A DNA stretch of 64,000 nucleotides from Nostocales cyanobacterium HT-58-2. GTDB taxonomy: Bacteria > Cyanobacteriota > Cyanobacteriia > Cyanobacteriales > Nostocaceae. Under the pieces are notes generated by a model. It had not been told where the DNA came from and searched no databases. It was given only the letters and a program-made list of their open reading frames with translations. Of the stretch, positions 56,447 through 64,000 are shown in pieces. The stretch lies in contig CP019636.1 of assembly GCA_002163975.1 (NCBI GenBank), positions 3,545,001 to 3,609,000 of the forward strand, read 5' to 3'. Each line of letters starts with the position of its first letter. Position 1 is the stretch's first letter. The translations under genes were made by a program, and so were the position numbers.

Positions 56447-57400
56447 GTGATGGTGACGCTGGTTACTTGTTTGGCAGTAGTTATCGGATTGTTCGTAATG
56501 ATGGAGGTGGGATTGCGATCGCTATTCGGGTTTGGTCATCCCCTAACGTACATTGGCGATGATCAGATTGGTTATTTATTAGCCCCAAATCAATACACCC
56601 GTCGCTTTGGTCATCGCATCAAAATTAATGAGTATTCGATGCGGAGTGAGTCAATACAAAAGACACCTTCACCTTCTACCCTGCGCGTGCTACTTCTAGG
56701 GGATTCTATTGCTAATGGCGGCTGGTGGACAGACCAAGATAATACAATTTCTAGCTTGATGATGCGTTCTTTAGCCTCAGCCGTGGCGACTCATTTCCAA
56801 CAAGTAGAAGTGCTGAATGCTTCAGCAAACTCTTGGGGACCCAGAAATGAATTAGCCTATTTACAACGTTTTGGCAGTTTCAACTCTCAAGCAGTGGTCT
56901 TGCTTATTAATACTGATGACTTGTTTGCTACAGCCCCCACCTCTTTACCTGTGGGGCGCGATCGCAACTATCCAGACAAAAAACCGCTCTTAGCTGTAGG
57001 AGAAGTTTTCAACCGTTACTTATTAAAGTCTAAGCTGATCCCAGGAATAGAAGCAGTGCAGAACGAAGGGGGTGATAGAGTGGGTTTGAATTTAGAAGCC
57101 ATTAGCAACATCCAAGCACTTGTATGTCAAGCCAGCAGCCTATTCGTTCTGGTGATGACTCCCTTACTCCGTGAAATTGGTCAGCCTGAACCCCGCGATT
57201 ACGAAATCAAAGCACGTCATCGCTTGACTGAATTTTGTCAAGCACGACAAATAACTTATCTGGATTTTCTACCAATATTCAACTCAAATCAAGACCCTAA
57301 AGCCTTATATCAAGACCACATTCATCTTAACTTGCAGGGAAACCAGTTGGTAAGTGAGGTGATTGGGCGATCGCTACTTGAGCTACTAAGGAAAAAATAA
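56447..57400 (+). CDS. SGNH/GDSL hydrolase-like membrane protein
   Basis: About 317 aa. The frame opens at a TTG, but AAAGGAG (56433-56439) best fits the GTG at 56447 or ATG at 56450. An N-terminal membrane helix (VTLVTCLAVVIGLFVMMEVGL) is followed by an SGNH fold: LRVLLLGDSIANGGW (block I with the catalytic Ser), NASANSWGPRNELAY (block III Asn), and YQDHIHLNLQGNQLV (block V Asp-x-x-His). It may deacylate polysaccharides or lipids on the periplasmic side. Substrate unknown. Confidence 0.82.
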   Translation: MMVTLVTCLAVVIGLFVMMEVGLRSLFGFGHPLTYIGDDQIGYLLAPNQYTRRFGHRIKINEYSMRSESIQKTPSPSTLRVLLLGDSIANGGWWTDQDNTISSLMMRSLASAVATHFQQVEVLNASANSWGPRNELAYLQRFGSFNSQAVVLLINTDDLFATAPTSLPVGRDRNYPDKKPLLAVGEVFNRYLLKSKLIPGIEAVQNEGGDRVGLNLEAISNIQALVCQASSLFVLVMTPLLREIGQPEPRDYEIKARHRLTEFCQARQITYLDFLPIFNSNQDPKALYQDHIHLNLQGNQLVSEVIGRSLLELLRKK

Positions 57401-57618
57401 TCATTTGTCAGTCAAATTATGACTGTTCATATTTCTGCGTTGATTATAATATCGTGCAAATAATCATTTATTAAAGTATATTTCCATTAAGGAAATGCTC
57501 AAAAAATATACAAGTTCTAGGAAAATAAAAATAAGATTCCAAGCAATAGCGAAAATTCGAGTTGATAGCGACTAAAAAATAGTCTTCAGTGTGGTTTGGG
57601 TAGTGTGTAACTGAATAA

Positions 57619-58203
57619 ATGGACTTTCCGACTTGGAAATATTGTGAGGCGGATAATATGGATACTCATCTGCTCCTAAGTCAATATGCAGAAGGAGAAC
57701 GGGATTTTAATGGAGTCAATTTGCATCAAGCAAACCTTAGTGAGAATGACTTGAGTGATGCAAATTTCGGCGGAGCTGATTTAAGCGGAGCTAACCTCAG
57801 TCGGGCAAATTTGAGTGGATCTGATTTGAGTCGTGCAAACCTTACAGATGCTGATTTGAGTGGTGCAAACCTCGCAGGTGCGAACTTAAGTGAAATCAAC
57901 TTGATTGGGGCAGTTCTCATTAATGTCAACCTGGAGAAAACAAATCTAAGCCGTGCAGATTTACGGAGTGCAAATCTCATTCGCGCTAACCTAGTTGAGG
58001 CAAACCTCACTGAAGCAGAACTCAGTGGTGCAGATTTCACTGGAGCTATTCTGTGTCAGGCAAATTTGATTGGTAGTAACTTAAATGAAGCAGAACTCAA
58101 CGATGCTGATTTGACAGGAGCAACCATAACTGAACATGAAATGAGCGGGGTGGTACATACAGGCTTATCTCACAAATGGGTGACTTGGGCTGGTAGTTAC
58201 TGA
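57619..58203 (+). CDS. Pentapeptide repeat protein
   Basis: 194 aa. About 25 consecutive A(D/N)LSx units (ANLSENDLSDANFGGADLSGA and so on) build a right-handed quadrilateral beta-helix. Such proteins are abundant in filamentous cyanobacteria; most have unknown roles, and some act in heterocyst development or DNA mimicry. A second ATG at 57658 could be the start. No helix or signal peptide. Confidence 0.88.
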   Translation: MDFPTWKYCEADNMDTHLLLSQYAEGERDFNGVNLHQANLSENDLSDANFGGADLSGANLSRANLSGSDLSRANLTDADLSGANLAGANLSEINLIGAVLINVNLEKTNLSRADLRSANLIRANLVEANLTEAELSGADFTGAILCQANLIGSNLNEAELNDADLTGATITEHEMSGVVHTGLSHKWVTWAGSY

Positions 58204-59149
58204 ATAGTAGTAGTTGGTAGTTAGTGGAGAGCCAGGCACTGCGGGAGGGTTTCTTCTCCCGCAGCACCGCAGTTTCTTTCTCCTAACGGAGACGCTACGC
58301 GAACGGAGGGAAACCCTCCTCCGAACTGCTCGCTGTCTCACGGTGTCCCTCGCGTTTGTGCGTCAGTCCTAATTATAAGTATTCCACCTAACCTGAGATC
58401 AGAGGCTTTCATAGCGTAGACCTTTTTGAAGCTAACTTAATTTCGGGCGCTAAAAACTTGCTTATAGTAAGAAAATTGGGGAGAAGTTAGAAGCTTTTTC
58501 CCTTACAAGTCATTGGGGAAAAAATCTTATTTCCAATAGCTTATATAGCTATTTTTTCATCTAAAGATTTAGGAAACACGCCGAGAAATAATTGTGCCGA
58601 TTTAGAAATGATTGTTGAGGAAGATATTTTTCACCTGAGTCTCTATATTTATAGATGCTTACAATGAGACAATTTCTAGAACAAATAAGAAGTCAGGCTG
58701 CTATGATAAAAAAGAAAAAACAGTTTTAGATATAACAGCCATTCATTTTCTTTGGAACACGAAAAAATGCTTTTGACTAATTCTAGTATAGAAATTTGAA
58801 TTATGTACGATTATTGGACATTGAATAATATAGTTTATAAATAGCTTTCATAAAGTTGACCTCTATCATAAAAAAATACTAAGATAGTAAGCGTGATAAA
58901 TTAAGCATTAAGTATGATTTTTGATTTGGTGAAAGTATCTCATTCTATCAGCTAATATAACAAATTTAATATAATTGATAAAATAGTACGTCGGTGCTGC
59001 TCTTTGTCATTAGTCGTTTTTCCTAAGTAAATAAATGAAAGACCTTGAGAAAAATGACGACAATAACGAGTATTCTTACAACTCAAATAGCATAGTTAGT
59101 TGTTAGTAAGAACCAACTAACAACTAACAACTTTCAAAAGGAGGAAAAA
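58204..59149. other. Long AT-rich spacer with dispersed repeats
   Basis: 946 bp with no gene I can support. At 58240-58263 TGCGGGAG pairs with CTCCCGCA, and nearby ggagggtttc/gaaaccctcc and ctcc/ggag pairs make a folded repeat region up to about 58370. The rest (58400-59040) is AT-rich and lacks frames. A hairpin at 59095-59128 sits before the ribosome site of the next gene. Confidence 0.5.
59095..59149 (+). promoter_or_regulatory. Hairpin and strong ribosome site of the DUF1517 gene
   Basis: GTTAGTTGTTAGT (59095-59107) and ACTAACAACTAAC (59116-59128) are perfect 13-bp arms with an 8-base loop. The AAGGAGG at 59138-59144 follows 9 bases later and the ATG at 59150. The fold may control access to the ribosome site, or be a repeat element. 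Confidence 0.5.
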
Positions 59150-59743
59150 ATGCGTGATACCTTCAATAGAATGATGGGTCGGACTCGCTATGTGGTCTGT
59201 CGTATTATGCTACATTTAGGTGGATCTGAAGTTGCACCAATTCTAGGAGTTTTGAATCGTGCTGCCAGAGAAGCTATAGATACTGAAGGTGATATGGAAG
59301 TGTTGGGTGAGGGATTAGTAGAAATCTGCCAAACACTACTGCAGTATGATGAATATTGGCTTTCTGCGGCTAATGAAGGCGATGTCTTTTGGAGCGAAGG
59401 AGAAGCGGGAGATTACGTAAACGAATTATTTACAGACTCCGCTCAACGTTACCTGAGTGAACCAGATTTTGGTTCTGACTCTGGTTCCGATGAACCTTTA
59501 TCTATTCCGGTAACGCGCAATGTCGTGGTGATGATTACAGTGGCTTATGAAGGAGAAGTCCCAGATTTAGAAACTGACTTAGCTAATATAACTGCACTCA
59601 AAGAAGGTTTGAAAGCTTTAGTGAACTTACACTACAAACACAAACTGCGAGCAATTCAGGTGCACTTTTCACCAGCTCGCTTAGGTGACGAACTCACCAA
59701 CGACCAGCTGTTGCAATATTACCCGGAGTTAATTCCGTTATAG
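59150..59743 (+). CDS. DUF1517 family protein
   Basis: 197 aa, soluble. The core (APILGVLNRAAREAIDTEGDMEVLGEGLVEICQTLLQYDEYW) and the C-terminus (HYKHKLRAIQVHFSPARLGDELTNDQLLQYYPELIPL) match DUF1517 proteins of cyanobacteria and plastids. A middle Asp/Ser-rich linker separates the two. Function unknown. It has a very strong ribosome site. A lipoprotein gene follows 69 bp later on the same strand. Confidence 0.75.
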   Translation: MRDTFNRMMGRTRYVVCRIMLHLGGSEVAPILGVLNRAAREAIDTEGDMEVLGEGLVEICQTLLQYDEYWLSAANEGDVFWSEGEAGDYVNELFTDSAQRYLSEPDFGSDSGSDEPLSIPVTRNVVVMITVAYEGEVPDLETDLANITALKEGLKALVNLHYKHKLRAIQVHFSPARLGDELTNDQLLQYYPELIPL

Positions 59744-59812
59744 TTGGTTGGGTCGTCCGCACCTACCACTCAATGGAAAAATTGTTAAGCTCGGAGATAG
59801 GATGATAGTCAA

Positions 59813-60709
59813 ATGTTCATGACAATCGTGCGTAAATTTACAGCCGTTTTTTTAGCCTTGAGTTTGTGTGTGACAACTGTCGCTTGTGGTGGCGGTGGCT
59901 CAAACCAAACTGCATCTCAATCTCAAGCCAGGAATACCAATCAAACTACAGCAACCACTCAGCTCAATGATGGTCAGTATCCTGTGCAGCAAGCGACCTA
60001 CAACGATGCTGACGGGGAGTACACTCTATTTTTACTTAACGCTACGCCCCCAACTTTTAGAACTCAAAATTTACAAATGGCACGGCTGACTGATGATGAA
60101 ATCAAGCAAGGTAAGAAAAGTTACCTAAAGGTAGAGAACGGACAGCCAGCCTTATACCTAACAGAAGATTTCAAAATAGGGTACCAACACAACGTTACCG
60201 AGAATAGAACTAACCCTCAAACGGGACAACAGGAAACAGTGGTCGTTCGTCAAGAAAATGGCTTCTGGGCACCTTTTGCTGGATCTGTTGCTGGATCTTT
60301 AGCTGGTCAGGCAATTGGTAGTTTGTTGTTTAGACCCCAATACTACGTGCCGCCAGTATATCAGCCCGGAACAGTGCTAACTGGCTATGGTGGGTATGGC
60401 AGTAGCTACAGAGATGCCGTTCAAAGTTATCGCTCACGCTATAATGCGCCACCTGCAGTAGAGAGAAACCGCACTGCTTTCCGCAGTACAGGTACAATTA
60501 GAAGGTCATATCCTGGTGGTTCTTCCACTGTACGCCGCACTATCCCAAATACGAATACAGGTAGCCGGGCAACTGGTTCTGGTTATGGCGGTAGCACCCT
60601 TAGACCATCGGGTAGATCTACTACGATTAGACGCAGTCCTAGCAGCGGTTTTGGTAGTGGAGGTCGTTCTCGAGCGCCACGCTCAACTGGTTTCGGTAGA
60701 CGTCGTTAA
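59813..60709 (+). CDS. Lipoprotein with Arg/Ser/Gly-rich tail
   Basis: 298 aa. The signal peptide ends in a lipobox (TTVAC, Cys about residue 25) followed by GGGGSNQTAS. A central domain has YTLFLLNATPPTFRTQNLQMARLTDDEIKQGKKSYLKVENGQPALYLTEDF. A hydrophobic GSVAGSLAGQAIGSLLF stretch and a long tail of R, S, G and T (TIRRSYPGGSSTVRR, GYGGSTLRPSGRSTTIRR) complete it. It is probably envelope-located; the tail is likely disordered. Function unknown. Confidence 0.75.
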   Translation: MFMTIVRKFTAVFLALSLCVTTVACGGGGSNQTASQSQARNTNQTTATTQLNDGQYPVQQATYNDADGEYTLFLLNATPPTFRTQNLQMARLTDDEIKQGKKSYLKVENGQPALYLTEDFKIGYQHNVTENRTNPQTGQQETVVVRQENGFWAPFAGSVAGSLAGQAIGSLLFRPQYYVPPVYQPGTVLTGYGGYGSSYRDAVQSYRSRYNAPPAVERNRTAFRSTGTIRRSYPGGSSTVRRTIPNTNTGSRATGSGYGGSTLRPSGRSTTIRRSPSSGFGSGGRSRAPRSTGFGRRR

Positions 60710-60734
60710 AGACGCCGCTAAAATAGTTATGAGT

Positions 60735-60774
60735 TTTGAGTGCTGAGTTGTAAGTTAGGAACTCAGCACTCAAA
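60735..60774. terminator. 15-bp inverted repeat between convergent genes
   Basis: TTTGAGTGCTGAGTT (60735-60749) pairs perfectly with AACTCAGCACTCAAA (60760-60774). It separates the lipoprotein gene and the minus-strand DAHP synthase gene, so it could stop transcription from both sides. The sequence type is also common as a dispersed Nostocales repeat. Confidence 0.6.
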
Positions 60775-60791
60775 CTCAACATCTAGCAATC

Positions 60792-61850
60792 TTATGCCAC
60801 AGCAACAGCTGGCTGCTGCCAACGCCCAACTGCCTTACCAACCACTGCAAGTTCTTGCATTAAGCGGTCGAAACGTTCTGGAGTCAGAGATTGTGGACCA
60901 TCAGATAAGGCTTTTGTCGGGTTGGGGTGAACCTCAATCATTAGAGAGTCACATCCAGAGGCGATCGCTCCCATACACATGGAAGGGACATACGTAGCCC
61001 AGCCCGTTCCGTGGCTGGGATCAATCATAATTGGCAAGTGAGTCAGGTTGCGTAACACAGGCACTGCGGACAAATCCAAAGTATTTCGGGTATACTGGCG
61101 GTCAAAGGTGCGAATTCCCCGCTCACACAAAATTACATTTGGATTTCCTGCTGCCAGAATATACTCAGCAGCCATCAACCAATCTTCAATTGTTGCAGCC
61201 AATCCTCGCTTGAGAAGAACTGGTTTTGACTGTGCTCCCACTTTCTTCAACAGGGAGAAATTTTGCATATTCCTTGCGCCTACCTGGACGACATCTGCAA
61301 ATTCTGCAACTTTTTCCAGGTCTGCACTATCCATGACTTCTGTGATAATGCCAAGCCCGGTTTCTTCCCGCGCCTTTGCCAATAATTCTAAAGCACTCTC
61401 GCCGTGTCCTTGGAAAGCGTAAGGAGAAGTCCGGGGTTTATATGCGCCACCACGTAAAAAGTGTGCCCCTGCTGCTTTGACTCGCCGTGCTGTCTCTACT
61501 ATCATCTCCTCATTTTCTACTGAACAGGGACCAGCAACAATAACGACAGGGTGATGTTCACCAAAAGTGACTGCTCCATTGGGAGTTTCCACCACCACCT
61601 CAGATGCTTCCCCATGACGAAACTGGCGGCTCGCCCGTTTAAAAGGCTGTTCCACCCGCAACACCTGTTCAATCCAGGGACTAATTTCTTGAATTTGCAA
61701 TGGATCTAAGTCAGCAGTGTCGCCAACAAGACCAATCACGACCTTGTGCTTACCAACAATTTTTTCTGGTGTTAGCCCCCAAGTGCCTAGTTCCTCGCCC
61801 AGACGGTCTATTTCCGCCTCTGGGGAACCAACTTTCATGACTATAATCAT
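60792..61850 (-). CDS. aroF: 3-deoxy-7-phosphoheptulonate synthase (DAHP synthase, type I beta)
   Basis: 352 aa. It condenses PEP and erythrose-4-phosphate as the first step of the shikimate pathway. An N-terminal ferredoxin-like regulatory domain (MIIVMKVGSPEAEIDRLGEELGTWGL) precedes the barrel, with VIVAGPCSVENEEMIVETA, LRGGAYKPRTSPYAFQG, KRGLAATIEDWLMAAEYI and MIDPSHGTGW. It belongs to the beta class. Confidence 0.95.
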   Translation of the reverse strand: MIIVMKVGSPEAEIDRLGEELGTWGLTPEKIVGKHKVVIGLVGDTADLDPLQIQEISPWIEQVLRVEQPFKRASRQFRHGEASEVVVETPNGAVTFGEHHPVVIVAGPCSVENEEMIVETARRVKAAGAHFLRGGAYKPRTSPYAFQGHGESALELLAKAREETGLGIITEVMDSADLEKVAEFADVVQVGARNMQNFSLLKKVGAQSKPVLLKRGLAATIEDWLMAAEYILAAGNPNVILCERGIRTFDRQYTRNTLDLSAVPVLRNLTHLPIMIDPSHGTGWATYVPSMCMGAIASGCDSLMIEVHPNPTKALSDGPQSLTPERFDRLMQELAVVGKAVGRWQQPAVAVA

Positions 61851-62190
61851 GCTAAACTCCCTGCTTAGTTGAGTTATCTCTTAGAATATATTGCTAGTGG
61901 CATACCCCTATAGGGTCTTTTACGAAGTCTTTCTTAAAGAAGTAAAGCCACAGACAGAATTTGGTGTTCATCTGTGGTTTCAAATAATAAAGCCGAGATA
62001 TTTGTAATAGCTCCACTAGCTACAAAAACCAACCTTTCGGTATAGCACTTAGCAGTTTTGTTACCGAATATTGGGTCTAAATAAACTATAAATTTTGAAT
62101 CAGTCATATTGAAGTTACAAAATTTAAACTTCAATATTCTTTTTTCTCAAATCTACCCAATACCGCAGTTATTTACTATCTAGGCGTTAG
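61851..62190. other. Spacer with 11-bp inverted repeat
   Basis: 340 bp without a supported gene. ATATTGAAGTT (62106-62116) and AACTTCAATAT (62127-62137) are perfect arms around 10 bases, followed on the plus strand by TCTTTTTTC. It may be a terminator or an operator; its position upstream of aroF on the minus strand allows either. Confidence 0.45.
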
Positions 62191-62661
62191 TCATTGTACA
62201 TTTTTTTGCCGAGTTTCACGCCAAGCTGCTATCATGCGCCCCCAGTTGGTAGTGAATTCATTCCATCCCAGCAGACTCCCAACCCTCTGTTCATCCCAAG
62301 AGGCAGAGAGAACACCATAAGTTATTCCCAATACCCCCAAACCAAAACATCCCATATTCACCAGTAACACGGCGATGGGAGGTAGTTTGATGCCAGTGTA
62401 GGTTAAAAGCAGATAGCTAGCAATGAGCGCACTGATACCCAAACCTGTTGGTATACCGCAGAAGCCAGCCACTCGGCGAATCATCCGCTGGCTGACAACC
62501 TCGGGAATTGCCATTTCTTCTTTGGTGAAGGGTGGCTTTTTCTCATCCTTTTTCCCAGAGTCTTGCTTAGTCTCTGGTTGCTTGCTTTTTACTTTAGCTG
62601 GTTTTTGGCGCTTTTTGTTTGGTTCAAAAGGCAAGCGAGTGCCTTCAGATTCAGCAGACAT
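62191..62661 (-). CDS. PAM68-like photosystem II assembly protein
   Basis: 156 aa. A lysine-rich, disordered N-terminus (NKKRQKPAKVKSKQPETK) is followed by PFTKEEMAIPEVVSQRMIRRVAGFCGIPTGLGISALI and two membrane helices. The pattern matches PAM68/DUF3464, which acts in photosystem II assembly. It is in the same orientation as rpsO, 12 bp downstream of it, and probably shares its transcript. Confidence 0.88.
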   Translation of the reverse strand: MSAESEGTRLPFEPNKKRQKPAKVKSKQPETKQDSGKKDEKKPPFTKEEMAIPEVVSQRMIRRVAGFCGIPTGLGISALIASYLLLTYTGIKLPPIAVLLVNMGCFGLGVLGITYGVLSASWDEQRVGSLLGWNEFTTNWGRMIAAWRETRQKNVQ

Positions 62662-62673
62662 AGGCGGTAGTTT

Positions 62674-62943
62674 CTATCCACGAATGCCGAGACGACCAAT
62701 CAAAGCTTGATAACGTTCCCGGTTTTCCTTCTGAATATAAGATAAAAGACGCTTGCGTTGACCAATCAGCTTTAACAATCCCCGCCGCGAAGAATGGTCT
62801 TTCTTGTTGCCTTGGAGATGTTCGCTAAGACGGTTAATGCGCTCCGTCAGCATAGCGACCTGGAGATCGGCGGAACCAGTATCAGTTTCGTGAACTTGGT
62901 ACTGTGTGATTATCTCTTGTTTGCGCTGTTGCGATAAAGCCAT
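62674..62943 (-). CDS. rpsO: 30S ribosomal protein S15
   Basis: 89 aa. Typical features are MALSQQRKQEIITQYQVHETDTGSADLQVA and LTERINRLSEHLQGNKKDHSSRRGLLKLIGQRKRLL. It binds the central domain of 16S rRNA. It precedes the PAM68-like gene by 12 bp, so the two are likely cotranscribed. Confidence 0.97.
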   Translation of the reverse strand: MALSQQRKQEIITQYQVHETDTGSADLQVAMLTERINRLSEHLQGNKKDHSSRRGLLKLIGQRKRLLSYIQKENRERYQALIGRLGIRG

Positions 62944-63275
62944 GACCTAATGAATTTAATTTCTAATTTATGCAGCAGTTTTCCATAATATCATAGCCAT
63001 CATCTTTAGGGTGGCAGATGTCGTGTTTGGGGCTAGTCTAAGGGGTATTTTTTCGATTGGTGTAACTTTAGGCTCTTTTTTCACCTACTGCCAACATTTC
63101 TATTTCCCTAGACCTTTATTCTACGCAAAACCCACTGTTGAGGCATACGGAGCTCATGGAAACGTAGCATCTACCTTAAGGTTAGGTTATGGTAGTGGGT
63201 GCAGCTAATTGCTGTTCAGTTAGTTCTAATTTTTACCGTCTATTCTTGAAAGGAGCGCGAGGTTCGCACGCTGCT
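62944..63275. other. Spacer between rpsO and the response regulator
   Basis: 332 bp. A 65-codon plus-strand frame at 63011-63208 exists, but it lacks a ribosome site and recognisable sequence and is not called. The response regulator's AAAGGAG lies near 63250. Confidence 0.4.
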
Positions 63276-64000
63276 ATGAGAATTTTAGTCATTGAAGATG
63301 ATGAGCTAATAGCCAATCCTCTTGTCCAATTGCTTACAGACCAGCACTACGCTGTCGATGTTGCTTGTGATGGTGAAGTTGGTTGGGAGCTTGCAGAAGC
63401 TTTGCCCTACGACCTTGTTGTACTAGATGTGATGCTACCCAAGCTAGATGGTATCAGCCTTTGTCAGCGGTTGCGATCGCACGGCATACAATCACCAATT
63501 ATCCTATTGACAGCTCAGGATAGCAGTACCAACAAAGTTGCTGGTTTAGATGCTGGAGCCGACGACTATTTAACTAAACCTTTTGATTTCCAAGAGTTAC
63601 TCGCTCGTATCCGCGCTTTACTACGACGCGGAAGTTCTGCCTTACCCCCACTACTGGAATGGGAAAACTTGCGACTAGACCCCAGTATTTGTCAAGTTAC
63701 CTACGATAGTCAACAGCTACACTTGACTCGAAAAGAGTACGGTTTGCTAGAGCTTTTCCTTCGCAATCCTCACCGTATATTTAGCTGTAGCGCGATCATA
63801 GACCACCTGTGGTCTTTTGAAGAAACACCAGGAGAAGATACGGTAAGAACCCACCTCAAGGGGTTGCGGATGAAACTGAGAAAAGCAGGACTTACCAACG
63901 ATGCGATTGAAACAGTGTATGGAATCGGCTACCGCCTAAGAGGAGCAGCAGCTGAGGACACGCAGACACCTTCCCTCTCCCCATCTCCCTCATCTTCCTT
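63276..64000 (+). CDS. OmpR-family response regulator, cut by the window edge
   Basis: The frame runs from the ATG at 63276, with AAAGGAG before it, past the last base. The receiver has MRILVIEDDELIANPL, phospho-acceptor Asp in LVVLDVMLPKLDG, and YLTKPFDFQELL. The winged helix includes LTRKEYGLLELFLRNPH and ends TVYGIGYRL. After it, residues APDTQTPSLSPSPSS-like sequence continues, so there is a C-terminal extension or further domains outside the window. The cognate kinase is not visible. Confidence 0.88.
   Translation, partial: MRILVIEDDELIANPLVQLLTDQHYAVDVACDGEVGWELAEALPYDLVVLDVMLPKLDGISLCQRLRSHGIQSPIILLTAQDSSTNKVAGLDAGADDYLTKPFDFQELLARIRALLRRGSSALPPLLEWENLRLDPSICQVTYDSQQLHLTRKEYGLLELFLRNPHRIFSCSAIIDHLWSFEETPGEDTVRTHLKGLRMKLRKAGLTNDAIETVYGIGYRLRGAAAEDTQTPSLSPSPSSS

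Noticed and set aside
61934..62134. 66-codon minus-strand frame
   Set aside because: It overlaps a strong inverted repeat, lacks a ribosome site and has no family features.
63011..63208. 65-codon plus-strand frame after rpsO
   Set aside because: No ribosome site, unusual composition, and it lies in a promoter-like spacer.

Overview
The window is chromosomal DNA from a filamentous, probably heterocyst-forming cyanobacterium (Nostocales). It carries psbA (D1), petL, a photosystem II S4-domain protein, a PAM68-like assembly factor, AcsF cyclase, heme oxygenase and a kaiABC clock cluster. KaiA is the short form that lacks the N-terminal pseudo-receiver, as known from Nostoc/Anabaena, and kaiC is followed by a TolC-type gene resembling hgdD of heterocyst glycolipid export. 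GCGATCGC (HIP1) octamers are scattered through genes and spacers. Dispersed palindromic repeats and IS200/IS605 debris are also typical of this group. I saw no rRNA or tRNA gene and no CRISPR array.

Layout. 0.3-4.5 kb: tetrapyrrole genes used at low oxygen (hemN and heme oxygenase on minus, acsF divergent on plus). 4.7-7.6 kb: an RppA/RppB-like two-component pair; the kinase gene is broken by a 124-bp duplication/insertion and a reversed hypothetical gene lies between the two. 7.8-11.8 kb: a P2-type cation ATPase flanked by two paralogous glycine-rich stress proteins that also share upstream motifs. 11.7-18.7 kb: conserved hypotheticals, glutathionyl-hydroquinone reductase, a TAXI-type binding protein, YifB/ComM ATPase and a HIT protein. 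18.9-21.1 kb: psbA, its terminator, and a complete IS982-family element with 7-bp target duplication. 21.4-23.7 kb: a caspase-like/GAF-like/EAL fusion protein. 24.3-30.3 kb: recR (apparently with an ACG start), an SDR enzyme, PSII S4 protein, small conserved proteins and the TolC homologue. 30.3-37.4 kb: kaiC, kaiB, kaiA and a divergent CBS/histidine-kinase/pseudo-receiver protein. 37.5-42.3 kb: a GT39-type transferase, a stand-alone TnpB, a lipoprotein and IS200/IS605 remnants around a small gene. 42.5-50 kb: Ycf20-like protein, glycerate kinase, methyltransferase, SelO, GNAT, bioB, petL, a secreted protein and aroB. 50.4-58.2 kb: ExoD, lipid kinase, a cupin translationally coupled to a PlsY-like/PEP-dikinase fusion, two small proteins, an SGNH hydrolase and a pentapeptide-repeat protein. 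59-64 kb: DUF1517 protein, lipoprotein, DAHP synthase, PAM68-like, rpsO, and a response regulator cut by the window edge.

Themes. Several genes serve photosynthesis and its maintenance: psbA with Glu130, petL, the S4 protein, PAM68 and the tetrapyrrole genes. Two shikimate enzymes (aroB, aroF) occur separately. The best candidates for undescribed biology are the caspase-EAL fusion (a protease-like domain joined to an apparently complete cyclic-di-GMP phosphodiesterase domain), the pseudo-receiver-bearing kinase beside a pseudo-receiver-less kaiA, and the membrane acyltransferase-like/PEP-dikinase fusion coupled to a cupin.
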